A program made the translations under genes and the position numbers. Below are positions 16,871 to 26,652 of a stretch of 64,000 nt of DNA, one piece after another. Origin of the DNA: Eubacterium multiforme (GTDB lineage Bacteria; Bacillota; Clostridia; Clostridiales; Clostridiaceae); assembly GCF_030813415.1 (NCBI RefSeq), contig NZ_JAUSUF010000002.1, positions 248,001 to 312,000 of the forward strand, given 5' to 3'. Positions within the stretch are counted from its first letter, which is position 1. Each line of letters starts with the position of its first letter. The notes beneath the pieces are model-generated. The model ran no database searches, was not told the origin of the DNA, and saw nothing but the letters and a program-made list of their open reading frames with translations.

Positions 16871-16912
16871 TGCAACACCTGACCATCCTCCACCAATAAT
16901 AACGACTCTCAT
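16871..16912 (-). pseudogene. FAD oxidoreductase, 5' fragment
   Basis: Fourteen codons, MRVVIIGGGWSGVA, form the start of an FAD/NAD-binding fold. The ATG overlaps the TGA of the reductase gene upstream (ATGA) and has AAAGGAG before it, so the two were translationally coupled. The rest of the gene is at 12,489-13,245. Confidence 0.85.
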
Positions 16913-17901
16913 ATTAATCTCCTTTCTTCAAATATACTTCTAGGATCTGTCTGAACCTTGCAAAATCTTTTGACTTTATGCCCTTTATATCTTGCTGTAC
17001 ATGCCCCGCATATACCTTCTCCACAGCACATTTTAAAATTATTGCAGCATGATAGTAAAATATCCCCTCTATTTAAACTATCTAGATATTCTATTACCTT
17101 TAAAGTAAGTATATCAGCTCCAGCTATATGAATATATGAAACTCCATTTGCAATACATTTATTAATAATATCCTTGCATTCTTTTGAGAGTTCTCCCTTT
17201 TCTAATAAACTTTTAGAAGTATTTTTTACATTATATTTTTCTAAAAACTCATCTAAAAAACCCTTTTTAAGTCCACCATAATCTGCAAAAGTTTCTACAC
17301 TGCAGTCTTGCAACAACAATTTACGTAGTACAGGAACCATTGGCGCTATTCCTATTCCTCTTGCTAGAACTAAACACTTACTTTTATTTTGTTTTTCTAT
17401 ATTTTTTATACCAAAAATTCCATTCCAATAAGGTGCTCTTATATGAATTTCATCTCCAATATTAAATTGTAATAACTTTTTAGTCTTTATGCCTCTAATT
17501 TCTACTGCAACAGTAATACTATTTTCATCAATATTTGATTCTAAAACAGAAATAGGTGTATCAAAATATTTATCCTCCTTCTCTGGACATATAAAAATAT
17601 AACTTCCAGGCTTAACTAAATCTAATGTTAACTTGTGAACAGTTTTAAATTTCAAAACAATTATACTATTATCATAGTTTTTAATATCCAATATTTTGCA
17701 AGAGTACTTCTCTCTTCCTTCTTTTGCTTTCATACCATTGTTAAAAAACTCTTGATATATACAAACTCCTTTCCAATTAGAACAATCACAAAAACATTCT
17801 CCATGCATTTGAGAACAAATTATACATTCTCCATTTTCTGCTAACTTACAAGGACAAAATTCACTTCCTGCATCAATACAATCAGTTGCTTCTCTAATCA
17901 T
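16909..17901 (-). CDS. Flavin/iron-sulfur reductase (sulfide/dihydroorotate dehydrogenase-like)
   Basis: The 330-residue protein has an N-terminal Cys cluster (CPCKLAENGECIICSQMHGECFC), a ferredoxin-NADP reductase-like FAD/NAD domain (LARGIGIAPMVPVLRKL) and a C-terminal Cys-rich end (CCNNFKMCCGEGICGACT) for an iron-sulfur cluster. It resembles the electron-input subunit of dihydroorotate dehydrogenase. It is coupled to the broken oxidoreductase gene, so it has probably lost its partner. The start is ATG with AAGGAG upstream. Confidence 0.75.
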   Translation of the reverse strand: MIREATDCIDAGSEFCPCKLAENGECIICSQMHGECFCDCSNWKGVCIYQEFFNNGMKAKEGREKYSCKILDIKNYDNSIIVLKFKTVHKLTLDLVKPGSYIFICPEKEDKYFDTPISVLESNIDENSITVAVEIRGIKTKKLLQFNIGDEIHIRAPYWNGIFGIKNIEKQNKSKCLVLARGIGIAPMVPVLRKLLLQDCSVETFADYGGLKKGFLDEFLEKYNVKNTSKSLLEKGELSKECKDIINKCIANGVSYIHIAGADILTLKVIEYLDSLNRGDILLSCCNNFKMCCGEGICGACTARYKGHKVKRFCKVQTDPRSIFEERRLI

Positions 17902-17976
17902 TATTTCTCCTTAAAAATTAATCCTTATATTAGAATATTTTTATAAAAGTAATTTGTTCATATTTAAGAATATTTT

Positions 17977-19065
17977 TTATTTCATTTGAAGTATATTTAT
18001 AGCATCTTCATTAGTTATGTCCTGTAATGACTTTAATGGATGTTCCAATTTTCTTTTATTATTTTCTTGTATCTTAAAAGCACCAATTACCTCCCCTTCT
18101 TTTATATCTATATATGGTTTAAATACATTAATTTCATATTGAGCATTGTCTTTAGAGAAAGCATTTGTTATCTTCTCATCTTTTACTATAGAACTTAAAA
18201 CATTATTACCTTCCTTTAATAAAAGTTCTCTAGTCATATCACAATTAAAGGCATACTTATCTTTTATATTATTAAATATTTTTTCTGTTTGATTCCATCT
18301 ATCTGTGCAGTTTAATACAACAATTATTATGTCTTTTCCTTTATGATTTACAGAAGAAATTAAACATTTACCTGCTCCTCCTGTATATCCAGTTTTTACT
18401 CCATTTGCTCCTGGTATTTTCCAAAGTATTTTATTGATATTATTATAATCTCTAGTAAAATTATATTTTTCTTTCTTTATTTCCTTGCTTCCAACAATCT
18501 CTCTAAAAACATCATATTTCATTGCTTTAGCTGTTAATATAGCTAAATCATAGGCTGATGAATAGTGATCTTCTGTATCAAGTCCATGTGGAGTTTGAAA
18601 ATGTGAATCTATTATTCCAATCCCCTTTGCAAAGTGATTCATAATTTCTGAAAACCCTTCAACAGATACTCCTAAGCCTTCTGCTAAAGCTATTGCAGCA
18701 TCATTTCCTGATCTATACATAAGTCCATATAAAAGCTCTCTAGTTGTTATTTCCTCATTAGCTTTGTACCCTACTTTAGAACCTCTAACAGAAGTTGCAT
18801 TTTTTGAAACTGTAATTTTTTTATTTAAATCTCCATTTTCTATAACAATTAATGCTGTTAAAACTTTAGTAGTACTTGCCATAGGTACAACTTCAAAGGC
18901 ATTTTGTTCAAAAAGTATTTGCCCACTTTCACCATCTATTGCTATGGCATTTCTAGCTGAAACTCTAAATTTATCATTATTAAAGGCAAAGGCTTTAATA
19001 GCTAACATATTAAATACTATGCAAATTACAGGTATAAACATTAAGTAACGTTTAAACTTCTTCAT
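17977..19065 (-). CDS. D-alanyl-D-alanine carboxypeptidase (DacB-like)
   Basis: The 362-residue secreted enzyme has an N-terminal signal segment (about residues 8-27) and the three PBP active-site motifs: ASTTKV (SxxK, Ser nucleophile), RSGNDAAIALAEGLG (SxN) and KTGYTGGAGKC (KTG). It removes the last D-alanine of peptidoglycan stem peptides. The neighbourhood of spore genes suggests a role in spore cortex or envelope, but the sequence alone cannot separate dacB from dacA-type genes. Confidence 0.8.
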   Translation of the reverse strand: MKKFKRYLMFIPVICIVFNMLAIKAFAFNNDKFRVSARNAIAIDGESGQILFEQNAFEVVPMASTTKVLTALIVIENGDLNKKITVSKNATSVRGSKVGYKANEEITTRELLYGLMYRSGNDAAIALAEGLGVSVEGFSEIMNHFAKGIGIIDSHFQTPHGLDTEDHYSSAYDLAILTAKAMKYDVFREIVGSKEIKKEKYNFTRDYNNINKILWKIPGANGVKTGYTGGAGKCLISSVNHKGKDIIIVVLNCTDRWNQTEKIFNNIKDKYAFNCDMTRELLLKEGNNVLSSIVKDEKITNAFSKDNAQYEINVFKPYIDIKEGEVIGAFKIQENNKRKLEHPLKSLQDITNEDAINILQMK

Positions 19066-19173
19066 AAAATCACCTCAATGTTATTTTGTAATAAATTCTA
19101 TTTAATATACTATTTCATTATGTAGTATATTTTTCCTTATCCTTGACAATACTATAACTAAGGGAGGATAAAA

Positions 19174-19737
19174 ATGAATTTATTTATATTGTTATTAATT
19201 ATAGTTTTCTTAATTCCAGTTCCTATTAAAGTTAGTATTTTCTATTCTACGGAAGATTATTATATAAAATTATATAAATATAAACTAATTTCAAAGTTAA
19301 ATAAAAGAAAAGAAAATAAAATTTTACATAAATTAAAGAATTTTATTAATAATATAAATAAAGACTCATTTAAAGATAATTTTTCATTAAAGGACTTTTT
19401 TAAAATCTTAATTAAAAATTTTAAAAATTCTAAATTCAAACCAACAATTAAAATAAATGGATTTTTAAATTACTCATTAGGTGATTCCTATAACACAGCA
19501 ATTTTTAATGGTATTATTTCTTCCATTTTCCCATTTATTTATAGAATATTAAATTTATTTTTTAATGTAAAAAAATCTAAATTTTTAATAAATCCTATTT
19601 TTAAAGATAGTAAAATAATAACTTTTAATTATAAAAGTATAATTTTTGTTTCATTAGGGCAAATTATTTATATATGCATAATATTTACAAAATCAATTTT
19701 AAAAGCCAAGGAGGTGTCCCTTAGGGAAAATTTATGA
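19174..19737 (+). CDS. DUF2953 family membrane-associated protein
   Basis: The 187-residue protein begins with a hydrophobic segment (about residues 1-22) followed by YYIKLYKYKLISK. It has many Lys-rich helices and a C-terminal hydrophobic segment (about residues 155-172). This layout fits DUF2953, often encoded beside ytfJ in spore formers. The stop overlaps the start of the next gene (ATGA). Confidence 0.65.
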   Translation: MNLFILLLIIVFLIPVPIKVSIFYSTEDYYIKLYKYKLISKLNKRKENKILHKLKNFINNINKDSFKDNFSLKDFFKILIKNFKNSKFKPTIKINGFLNYSLGDSYNTAIFNGIISSIFPFIYRILNLFFNVKKSKFLINPIFKDSKIITFNYKSIIFVSLGQIIYICIIFTKSILKAKEVSLRENL

Positions 19738-20228
19738 CTAGAGAACATCCAATTGAAAATTTAATGAAAAGCACTATGGAAAGTATAAGAGATATGGTTG
19801 ATGTCAATACTATTATTGGAGATGCTGTTGAGACTAGAGATGGAACATATATTATTCCTATATCAAAAGTATCTTTTGGATTTGCATCTGGTGGAAGTGA
19901 ATTTGATTCTGAAAATAAACTTTCTAAAGATCCAGAAAATGCTTATCCTTTTGGTGGAGGTTCTGGAGCTGGGGTTTCTGTAAAACCAGTTGCATTTCTT
20001 GTAGTTAGAGAAAATTCAGTTAGACTTTTACCTGTAGAGCAAAATAGCACTTATGATAGAATTGTTGATACAGTTCCACAAATAATTGAGATATTAAAAG
20101 ATGCCTTTAATAGTACTATTGGAGATAAAGAATGTAAAAATGGTAAACATAGTTTCGAAGATGGTACTTCCAATAAAATAGATGATAGTTATTTTACATC
20201 AAATTGTGATGGCCATAATGTAAAATAA
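19734..20228 (+). CDS. ytfJ: Spore protein YtfJ (GerW family)
   Basis: The 164-residue protein starts HPIENLMKSTMESIRDMVDVN and has the core VIPISKVSFGFASGGSEF and a Gly-rich GGGSGAGVSVKPVAFLVV, which are hallmarks of the YtfJ/GerW family. Bacillus GerW is needed for spore germination. It overlaps the DUF2953 gene by four bases, consistent with one sporulation transcript. Confidence 0.85.
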   Translation: MTREHPIENLMKSTMESIRDMVDVNTIIGDAVETRDGTYIIPISKVSFGFASGGSEFDSENKLSKDPENAYPFGGGSGAGVSVKPVAFLVVRENSVRLLPVEQNSTYDRIVDTVPQIIEILKDAFNSTIGDKECKNGKHSFEDGTSNKIDDSYFTSNCDGHNVK

Positions 20229-20235
20229 CAAAAAA

Positions 20236-20276
20236 AAAGACATTGCTATACATTTTAATATAGCAATGTCTTTTAA
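20236..20276. terminator. Bidirectional terminator between ytfJ and scpB
   Basis: AAAAGACATTGCTATA and TATAGCAATGTCTTTT form a near-perfect hairpin with A and T runs on both sides, between two convergent genes. Confidence 0.85.
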
Positions 20277-20881
20277 TTATCAGTAGTATCTAATACAACC
20301 TCATCATCATCCTCTTCTGATTCTTCTTCAAATAAATCTAAGGATGGTAATTCATCAAGGCCAGATAATCCAAACTGTCTTAAAAATTCATCTGTTGTTC
20401 CATAAAGAATAGGTCTTCCAGGAACCTCAAGTCTACCAACTTCACAAATAAGTTCTCTCTCTATTAATTTTTGAATTGCACTATCAGATTTAACTCCCCT
20501 TATTTCATCAATATCAACTCTTGTAATAGGTTGCTTATAACATATTATTGCAAGACTTTCTAATGATGCTTGACTTAAAGATTGTCTTCTATTTTTCTTT
20601 AATAGTTTTTGAATATAGTCACTGTATTCTCTTTTAGTTACTAATTGATATCCACCATTTAAAGTAATAAGTTTTATTCCTCTATTTGATACCTCATAAT
20701 CTAACATCATTTCTCCTAAAACCTCTTCTGCATATTTAGGAGTTATTTCTAAATTAATGGCTATATCTCTTAAAGAAAGTGGCTCTCCAGTTACAAATAG
20801 TACTGCTTCAATTGCAGCTTTTAAAGATTCCTTATTTGAATAATCCATACTCTTAAAATTATCTATATTAGTCATTTCCAT
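20273..20881 (-). CDS. scpB: Segregation and condensation protein B
   Basis: The protein has winged-helix domains with AAIEAVLFVTGEPLSLRDIAINL at the N-terminus and TRVDIDEIRGVKSDSAIQKLIERELICEVGRLEVPGRPILYGTTDEFL, a highly conserved ScpB segment. An acidic tail ends it. ScpB works with ScpA and SMC in chromosome condensation. The chosen ATG is 9 bases after AAAGGTG; the frame overlaps scpA slightly, implying coupled translation. Confidence 0.9.
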   Translation of the reverse strand: MEMTNIDNFKSMDYSNKESLKAAIEAVLFVTGEPLSLRDIAINLEITPKYAEEVLGEMMLDYEVSNRGIKLITLNGGYQLVTKREYSDYIQKLLKKNRRQSLSQASLESLAIICYKQPITRVDIDEIRGVKSDSAIQKLIERELICEVGRLEVPGRPILYGTTDEFLRQFGLSGLDELPSLDLFEEESEEDDDEVVLDTTDN

Positions 20882-21623
20882 TTTCATCACACCTTTTAAT
20901 AATAATATCACTAAAATTTTGACTTTGATAAACTCTAACTTGTCTTTGTTTTATAAGCTCAAGTAATGCTAAAAAGGTTACAACACATTCTAGCTTACAC
21001 TCACATTCTTTCATAATATTATTAAATTCTTGTATTTTACAGTCATTAATTTTATCAAGTAAATAATCATATTTATCTTCTACTTTATAAAGGTCAACTC
21101 TTATATTTTTTTGTATTACATTCCCTTTATTTTGTTTATTAATATAATTTTCTAATATTTTATTATATATATTATAAAGATCAATTAATGTAATATTTTT
21201 AAATATATCTTCATTGTTTACTTTACTTTCCTTCACTTCTTCAATTATTTCTGGCTTTTTTGAATAAGTAACACCTAGTCCTAAAGATATTGATTTAAAA
21301 TATTCTGTAGATGCTTTAATTTTTTTATATAAAATAAGCTTTTCAACAAGTCTTTTTTCTATGTCCTCTTCATTTTCTTCTAAAACTTTAGCTTTAGGTA
21401 AAAGACTTTTTGATTTTATTTCTATTAATGTAGCTGCAATTACTATAAATTCTGATGTTATTTCAAGGTCCATTTCTTTCATAGTATCTAAATATTGTAA
21501 ATACTGATTTGTTATCTTATAAATTTCTATATTGTATATATTCATTTTATTCTTTTTTATAAGATGCAAAAGCAAATCAAATGGACCCTCAAAATCAGCT
21601 ACTTTTATCTTAGGTAATTCCAT
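20868..21623 (-). CDS. scpA: Segregation and condensation protein A
   Basis: The N-terminal FEGPFDLLLHLIKKNKMNIYNIEI is the signature of the ScpA kleisin, and a C-terminal winged helix contains VTFLALLELIKQRQVRVYQSQNFSDI. It bridges the SMC heads with ScpB. The ATG at 21,623 has GGTGGGAG upstream; the longer frame starts within that site. Confidence 0.9.
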   Translation of the reverse strand: MELPKIKVADFEGPFDLLLHLIKKNKMNIYNIEIYKITNQYLQYLDTMKEMDLEITSEFIVIAATLIEIKSKSLLPKAKVLEENEEDIEKRLVEKLILYKKIKASTEYFKSISLGLGVTYSKKPEIIEEVKESKVNNEDIFKNITLIDLYNIYNKILENYINKQNKGNVIQKNIRVDLYKVEDKYDYLLDKINDCKIQEFNNIMKECECKLECVVTFLALLELIKQRQVRVYQSQNFSDIIIKRCDENGND

Positions 21624-21697
21624 TCTTCTCCCACCTTTCATAGCTAAAACAACATTTTAATTATACACTAAATAAGGTAGTTTTTAAATGAAATTTT

Positions 21698-21731
21698 AAG
21701 GGAACCATACAATTTGTATGATTCCCTTATA
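21698..21731 (-). terminator. Terminator after dacF
   Basis: AAGGGAACCATACA and GTATGATTCCCTTA form a hairpin just beyond the dacF stop, followed on the minus strand by a short T-rich tract. Confidence 0.75.
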
Positions 21732-21733
21732 TA

Positions 21734-22921
21734 TTATTCCTTATCTTTTTCATTGAAAATATTTTTGATTTTAAATTTAATTTTTCCAAATATATTATCT
21801 TTCTTTACATCTCTATCTGTATATATATCAACTTCTCCTATTTTTTCTTTTCCCATATATACTTCACACTTACCTACAGTATCTCCACTTTTATATTTAT
21901 TTTTAATTTCTTTAATATTAATCTTATTTTCAATTTTTCCACTTTGGCCCTTTTCTAAAATTACATTTAAATCTTCTTTTGCTTTAGCAATAAAGTATTT
22001 ATCAGTATTTTCACCCATATATACTTTACTTATTTCTTCATCCTTTGATAAAACTTTTTTGCCTTCAAATTTAGAGAATCCATGATTTAATAATATACTA
22101 GCATCTCTATTTCTTATTTTAAAAGTTGGTGCTCCCATAATTACAGTAAGCATTCTAACTCCATTTCTTGTTGCTGTTGCAGATATACAGTATTTTGCTT
22201 CTTGTGTATAACCTGTTTTTAATCCATCACAGCCTTTAAAAAATCTCACAAGTTTATTATGATTTACAAGTTCAATTGGAGATTTTCTTCCTTCTGAAAT
22301 TGTCTCCATATAAGTTCCTGTATATTTTAATATTTTTTCATGCTTTAGTAATTCCATTGACATTAATGCTATATCTTTAGCAGTTGATAAATGATCCTCA
22401 GCTGGAAGACCTGTGCTATTTTTAAAGGTTGTATTTTTCATTCCAAGTTCTTGCGCTCTTTTATTCATTAAGTCAACAAAATCTGATTCAGTTCCTCCTA
22501 AATATTCTGCCATTGCAACTGCAGCATCATTTCCTGAAGCAATAGCTATTCCTTTAAGGATTTCCTCAACAGTTCTAATTTCTCCTGTATCTAAGAGCAT
22601 AGTGCTTCCACCCATTTTCTTTGCATTTTCACTACAGGTTATCTTATCATCAATCTTTATTTTGCCACTATCTACAGCTTCAATAGCTAATAACATTGTC
22701 ATTATCTTAGTTACAGAAGCTGGTGCAAATTTCTCATCTGAATTTTTTTCATATATTATTTTACCTGTTTTAGGTTCCATAAGCAGAGCTGACTTAGCTT
22801 CTATTTTGTTTCCACCTTCTTTTTCTCCCTTTGCAAAGACTTGAATAGATGATAATGGTAACATAAATACTAATAAAGCCATACTTATTATTTTAACTAA
22901 TTTTTTATAAAAGTTTTTCAT
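21734..22921 (-). CDS. dacF: D-alanyl-D-alanine carboxypeptidase DacF
   Basis: The 395-residue protein has a signal peptide (about residues 8-30), PBP motifs ASVTKIMTML (SxxK), ASGNDAAVAMAEYLGG (SxN) and LKTGYTQEAKYC (KTG), and a C-terminal PBP5-type extension. DacF trims peptidoglycan during spore formation. Placement beside scpA/scpB and pdp/deoB favours dacF over other family members. AGGAGG lies upstream of the ATG. Confidence 0.8.
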   Translation of the reverse strand: MKNFYKKLVKIISMALLVFMLPLSSIQVFAKGEKEGGNKIEAKSALLMEPKTGKIIYEKNSDEKFAPASVTKIMTMLLAIEAVDSGKIKIDDKITCSENAKKMGGSTMLLDTGEIRTVEEILKGIAIASGNDAAVAMAEYLGGTESDFVDLMNKRAQELGMKNTTFKNSTGLPAEDHLSTAKDIALMSMELLKHEKILKYTGTYMETISEGRKSPIELVNHNKLVRFFKGCDGLKTGYTQEAKYCISATATRNGVRMLTVIMGAPTFKIRNRDASILLNHGFSKFEGKKVLSKDEEISKVYMGENTDKYFIAKAKEDLNVILEKGQSGKIENKINIKEIKNKYKSGDTVGKCEVYMGKEKIGEVDIYTDRDVKKDNIFGKIKFKIKNIFNEKDKE

Positions 22922-23092
22922 AATTAGTATCCTCCTCTCAGAATTAGTATTACCATTTATAGAAAATATAACTCTAATTATTTATTACATAATATGTATT
23001 TAAAATCCAATTATTAAAATTATTTTTATATTATAGTTGCTTATCTATGTTCTAAAAACTTATCTAAAGCAATAATTTAATTTTTCTATAAA

Positions 23093-23130
23093 AAAAGAAG
23101 CTATACAAATTTTGCATAGCTTCTTTTAAT
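23093..23130 (-). terminator. Terminator after pdp
   Basis: AAAAGAAGCTATACA and TGCATAGCTTCTTTT form a hairpin with a T run on the minus strand immediately after the pdp stop. Confidence 0.8.
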
Positions 23131-23134
23131 TCTA

Positions 23135-24439
23135 CTATTTTATAATATCATATATTAAAGGTAAATCTTTTCCCTTTGATTCTTCTATTATTATATTTTC
23201 AAGTAAATCTTTCTTTGCTTTTTCTGCTTTGTCTAAATCATTTGCATAAACATAAGCAATAACATCGCCTTTTTCTACTTTATCTCCACGCTTTTTAGTA
23301 AGTTTCATTCCAACTGCTAAATCAATAGTGCTTTCTTTAGTTGCTCTACCAGCACCAAGTTCCATAGCAATAAGTCCTAATTTTTCAGCATGTATTTTAT
23401 TAATGTATCCTTCTTTTTCAGATTTAACTTCTACAATATGTTTAGCTGTAGGGAATTTTTTATAATCATCTACATAAGATTCATCTCCACCTTGAGCTTT
23501 AACAAATTCTTTTAACTTTTGTACAGCCTTTCCATTGTTTATATTTTCAAGTAAAAGTGCTCTTCCTTCTTCTTCATCTTTAACTTTTCCTGAAAGAACA
23601 AGCATATTGCTGCCTAAAGTTAATGTTAACTCTAATAAATCTTTAGGTCCATTTCCTTTTAAAAGTTCTATAGCTTCAATAACTTCTAAAGCATTTCCAA
23701 TTGCAAATCCTAAAGGTTGATCCATGTCTGAAATAACAGCTATTGTTTTTCTTCCAACATTATTACCAATGTCAACCATTTCTCTTGCTAACTCTTTAGC
23801 ATCTTCTGGAGTTTTCATAAATGCTCCATCTCCAACCTTTACATCAAGAACTATAGCATCAGAACCTGAGGCAATTTTTTTACTCATTATACTAGAAGCT
23901 ATAAGTGACATATTGTCAACTGTTGCTGTAACATCTCTAAGGGCATATATCTTTTTATCAGCTGGTGCTAAATGTCCAGTTTGAGCTGCTAAAGCTATCT
24001 TAATATCATTTACATTTTTTATGAAATCTTCCTCTGTAAGTTGAACTGTAAAACCTTTAAAAGCTTCTAACTTATCTATTGTTCCACCAGTATGACCAAG
24101 TCCTCTACCTGACATCTTTGCAACTGGAACATGACAACTTGCAACAAGAGGTGATAAACATATTGATGTTTTATCTCCAACTCCACCTGTTGAATGTTTA
24201 TCTACCTTTACACCTTTTATTTTTGAAAGATCTAATGTGTCTCCTGAATTAACCATAGACATTGTTAAATCAGCTGTTTCTCTTTTATTCATCTTATTAA
24301 AAAAGATTGCCATTAAAAGTGCTGAAGCTTGATAATCTGGGATTTCACCCTTTGTATATCCTTGAACAAAGAAATCAATTTCTTCCTTTGTTAATTCTAA
24401 CCCTTTTCTTTTTTTTAAAATTACATCATACATTCTCAT
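23135..24439 (-). CDS. pdp: Pyrimidine-nucleoside phosphorylase
   Basis: The 434-residue protein contains the family signature [21 protein letters not shown] and [12 protein letters not shown], the phosphate-binding motif. It splits thymidine, uridine or deoxyuridine into base and sugar 1-phosphate. It follows deoB, so the two form a nucleoside salvage unit that feeds pentose phosphates into central metabolism. AAGGAGG precedes the ATG. Confidence 0.92.
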   Translation of the reverse strand: MRMYDVILKKRKGLELTKEEIDFFVQGYTKGEIPDYQASALLMAIFFNKMNKRETADLTMSMVNSGDTLDLSKIKGVKVDKHSTGGVGDKTSICLSPLVASCHVPVAKMSGRGLGHTGGTIDKLEAFKGFTVQLTEEDFIKNVNDIKIALAAQTGHLAPADKKIYALRDVTATVDNMSLIASSIMSKKIASGSDAIVLDVKVGDGAFMKTPEDAKELAREMVDIGNNVGRKTIAVISDMDQPLGFAIGNALEVIEAIELLKGNGPKDLLELTLTLGSNMLVLSGKVKDEEEGRALLLENINNGKAVQKLKEFVKAQGGDESYVDDYKKFPTAKHIVEVKSEKEGYINKIHAEKLGLIAMELGAGRATKESTIDLAVGMKLTKKRGDKVEKGDVIAYVYANDLDKAEKAKKDLLENIIIEESKGKDLPLIYDIIK

Positions 24440-24466
24440 AAATAAAATCCTCCTTAGTTATACCAT

Positions 24467-25639
24467 CTATTTAAATAAAATTTCAGAGAAATCTTCACCA
24501 TGTGAGTCATTTGGAACATCTAAATAAGTTAATATACTCTTTCCTATATCTGAGAAAGTTTTTCTAGTTCCTATATTAACACCTTTGTTCATCTTCTTAT
24601 TGTATGCAATTATTGGAATATATTCTCTTGAATGGTCTGTACTTTCTGTTGTTGGATCGCAGCCATGATCTGCTGTAATTATTAATAAATCCTCATCAGT
24701 CATCTTTTCTAATATTTCTTTAAGTCTATTATCAAAGTCTTCAATTGCTTTTCCATAACCTTCTGGATTATTTCTATGTCCATATAACATATCAAAATCT
24801 ACTAAATTAGTAAATATTAATCCATCTTTTATTGTATCCATATATTCTAGAGTTTTATCTACTCCATCCATATTTCCTTTTGTATGAACTGCATCTGTAA
24901 TTCCTTTTTTATTATATATATCTTCTATCTTACCTACAGCAGCTACACTTAATCCATCTTCTTTTATGTATTCTAGCATAGTTTTTGAAAATGGATCTAA
25001 AGCGTAATCTCTTCTATTTGGAGTTCTTTTAAAACTTCCTACTTCTCCAATAAATGGTCTAGCTATAACTCTACCAACTACCTTGTCTCCAACTAACATT
25101 TTTCTAGCTATTTCACACATTTTGTATAATTCATCAAGAGAAAATACATCTTCATGTGCAGCAATTTGGAATACGCTGTCTGCTGAAGTATATATTATTG
25201 GGAATCCTGTTTTAATATGTTCCTCTCCAAGTTCTTCAATTATTGCAGTTCCTGAAGCTACTTTATTTCCAAGTACTCCCTTAACTCCTGCCTTCTCAAT
25301 AAATTCATCTATAATTTCTTTTGAAAAGCCATCTGGATAAGTATTTAAAGGTGTTTTAAGTACAACTCCTCCTATTTCCCAGTGACCTGTAACAGTATCC
25401 TTTCCCTTTGATTCTTCTTCTGATTTACCAAAGCCTGCAAGTGGATTTGAAACTCCTTCCAGTGTATTTACACCTTCAATATTACCAAAACCAAGTTTTT
25501 GTAAATTAGGTAAATCTAATCCACCGCATGCTTTATAAGTGTTATCAAATGTATGACTTCCTACATCTCCATATAGATTTGCATCCTTAAGCTCTCCTAC
25601 ACCTACACTGTCTAATACTACTAATATTGCTCTCTTCAT
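24467..25639 (-). CDS. deoB: Phosphopentomutase
   Basis: The 390-residue protein starts MKRAILVVLDSVGVGEL and ends with the metal-binding ITADHGCDPTTESTDHSREYIPIIAY, both typical of phosphopentomutase in the alkaline phosphatase superfamily. A KGKDTVTGHWEI segment carries the catalytic Thr. It converts (deoxy)ribose 1-phosphate to the 5-phosphate, the step after Pdp. It is adjacent to pdp and follows a XerD-like gene. Confidence 0.93.
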   Translation of the reverse strand: MKRAILVVLDSVGVGELKDANLYGDVGSHTFDNTYKACGGLDLPNLQKLGFGNIEGVNTLEGVSNPLAGFGKSEEESKGKDTVTGHWEIGGVVLKTPLNTYPDGFSKEIIDEFIEKAGVKGVLGNKVASGTAIIEELGEEHIKTGFPIIYTSADSVFQIAAHEDVFSLDELYKMCEIARKMLVGDKVVGRVIARPFIGEVGSFKRTPNRRDYALDPFSKTMLEYIKEDGLSVAAVGKIEDIYNKKGITDAVHTKGNMDGVDKTLEYMDTIKDGLIFTNLVDFDMLYGHRNNPEGYGKAIEDFDNRLKEILEKMTDEDLLIITADHGCDPTTESTDHSREYIPIIAYNKKMNKGVNIGTRKTFSDIGKSILTYLDVPNDSHGEDFSEILFK

Positions 25640-25689
25640 AATTATTCTCCTTTCGAAACTACTTTTTCATCTTTTGTCATATTATATAA

Positions 25690-26568
25690 TTATGCCCTAG
25701 GATGAGCATTTTTATAGACTAAATTAATTTTATCACTGTTTATTATTTCATAATAAGTATCCATATAAGTTAATACTTGATTTCCTAAAAGCTTTTGTAC
25801 AGCTCTAACATTTGCTCCATTTTGAAGCATGTGAACAGCAAATGAATGTCTGAATGTATTAAGATTTACATCTTTTTTTATTCCAGCTCTATGAGAGTAC
25901 TCTTTTACTATTCTCCATATTCCTTGCCTAGTTAATCCTTTACCATTTAAGTTCACAAATAAAGTATCAACTCCACTTTCTGCAACTTCTCCCCTAATTA
26001 AAATATATTCTTCTAAAGCTTTACCTGCACTTCTTCCTATTGGAATTAATCTTTCATAACGCTTATTATCAGTACATTTTACAAAAGAAAGATCTAAATT
26101 TACATCCTCTACATCTAAAGAAATAAGTTCTGAAACTTTCATTCCTGTTGCATACATAAGTTCTAGTAAAGCATTATCTCTTATACCTTTAACTCCATTT
26201 TTATCTACAGATTTTATTATTCTATCAACTTCCTCTATAGTAAGAATTTGAGGTAATTTTTTATTAGATTTACTACTCTTATATGTGATTTTAGGAACAT
26301 CTCTTATCTTTCCTTCATTTTTTAAATACCCATAAAAACTTCTTAGACTTATTACAATACGGTTTATTGACCTTTCTGACTTTCCTTCGTCTAATAAATT
26401 TTTAATGTAATCTGTAATAACTTCGCTATCTACTTTATAAGCTTCTATATTTTTAATTTTAAGAAATTTTACAAAAAGATTTACATCAGTAACATAAGCA
26501 TATACAGTGTTTTCACTTTTTTCATTATTTCGTAAGTACTCCTTATAACTCTCAATAATTTCTAACAT
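25690..26568 (-). CDS. XerD-like protein with altered catalytic residues
   Basis: The 292-residue protein has the SAM-like N-terminal domain and a tyrosine recombinase fold. Compared with XerD, the first catalytic Arg is Lys (ATGMKVSEL), the His before the second Arg is Asn (LNTFRHSF), and the later His is Asn (LLGNQVLTYMDTYY). The second Arg and the Tyr remain. It is therefore probably not an active recombinase, though it keeps the fold. It lies between spoIIM and deoB in a spore-gene cluster. The ATG at 26,568 was accepted as start. Confidence 0.75.
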   Translation of the reverse strand: MLEIIESYKEYLRNNEKSENTVYAYVTDVNLFVKFLKIKNIEAYKVDSEVITDYIKNLLDEGKSERSINRIVISLRSFYGYLKNEGKIRDVPKITYKSSKSNKKLPQILTIEEVDRIIKSVDKNGVKGIRDNALLELMYATGMKVSELISLDVEDVNLDLSFVKCTDNKRYERLIPIGRSAGKALEEYILIRGEVAESGVDTLFVNLNGKGLTRQGIWRIVKEYSHRAGIKKDVNLNTFRHSFAVHMLQNGANVRAVQKLLGNQVLTYMDTYYEIINSDKINLVYKNAHPRA

Positions 26569-26652
26569 TATTCTCTCCTACACCATTGCTAATTATATAT
26601 ATTCGACATTTTTTTCTAATTTCCTTCTAAATTTCTTTAGATATCCTCTTTT

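Larger units (their letters stand above)
13239..16877. mobile_element. 3.6-kb serine-recombinase element with MFS cargo
   Basis: The 7-base core TGCAACA occurs at 13,239-13,245 and at 16,871-16,877, exactly at the two break points of the oxidoreductase gene. Deleting one core plus the interior rebuilds an open frame starting MRVVIIGGGWSGVAAAITAK, a correct FAD-binding sequence. The element carries a transporter, a small divergent gene and a large serine recombinase that ends 8 bases from the right core. Confidence 0.88.

Noticed and set aside
22413-22844. Plus-strand frame inside dacF
   Set aside because: Reverse shadow of a gene with clear PBP motifs.
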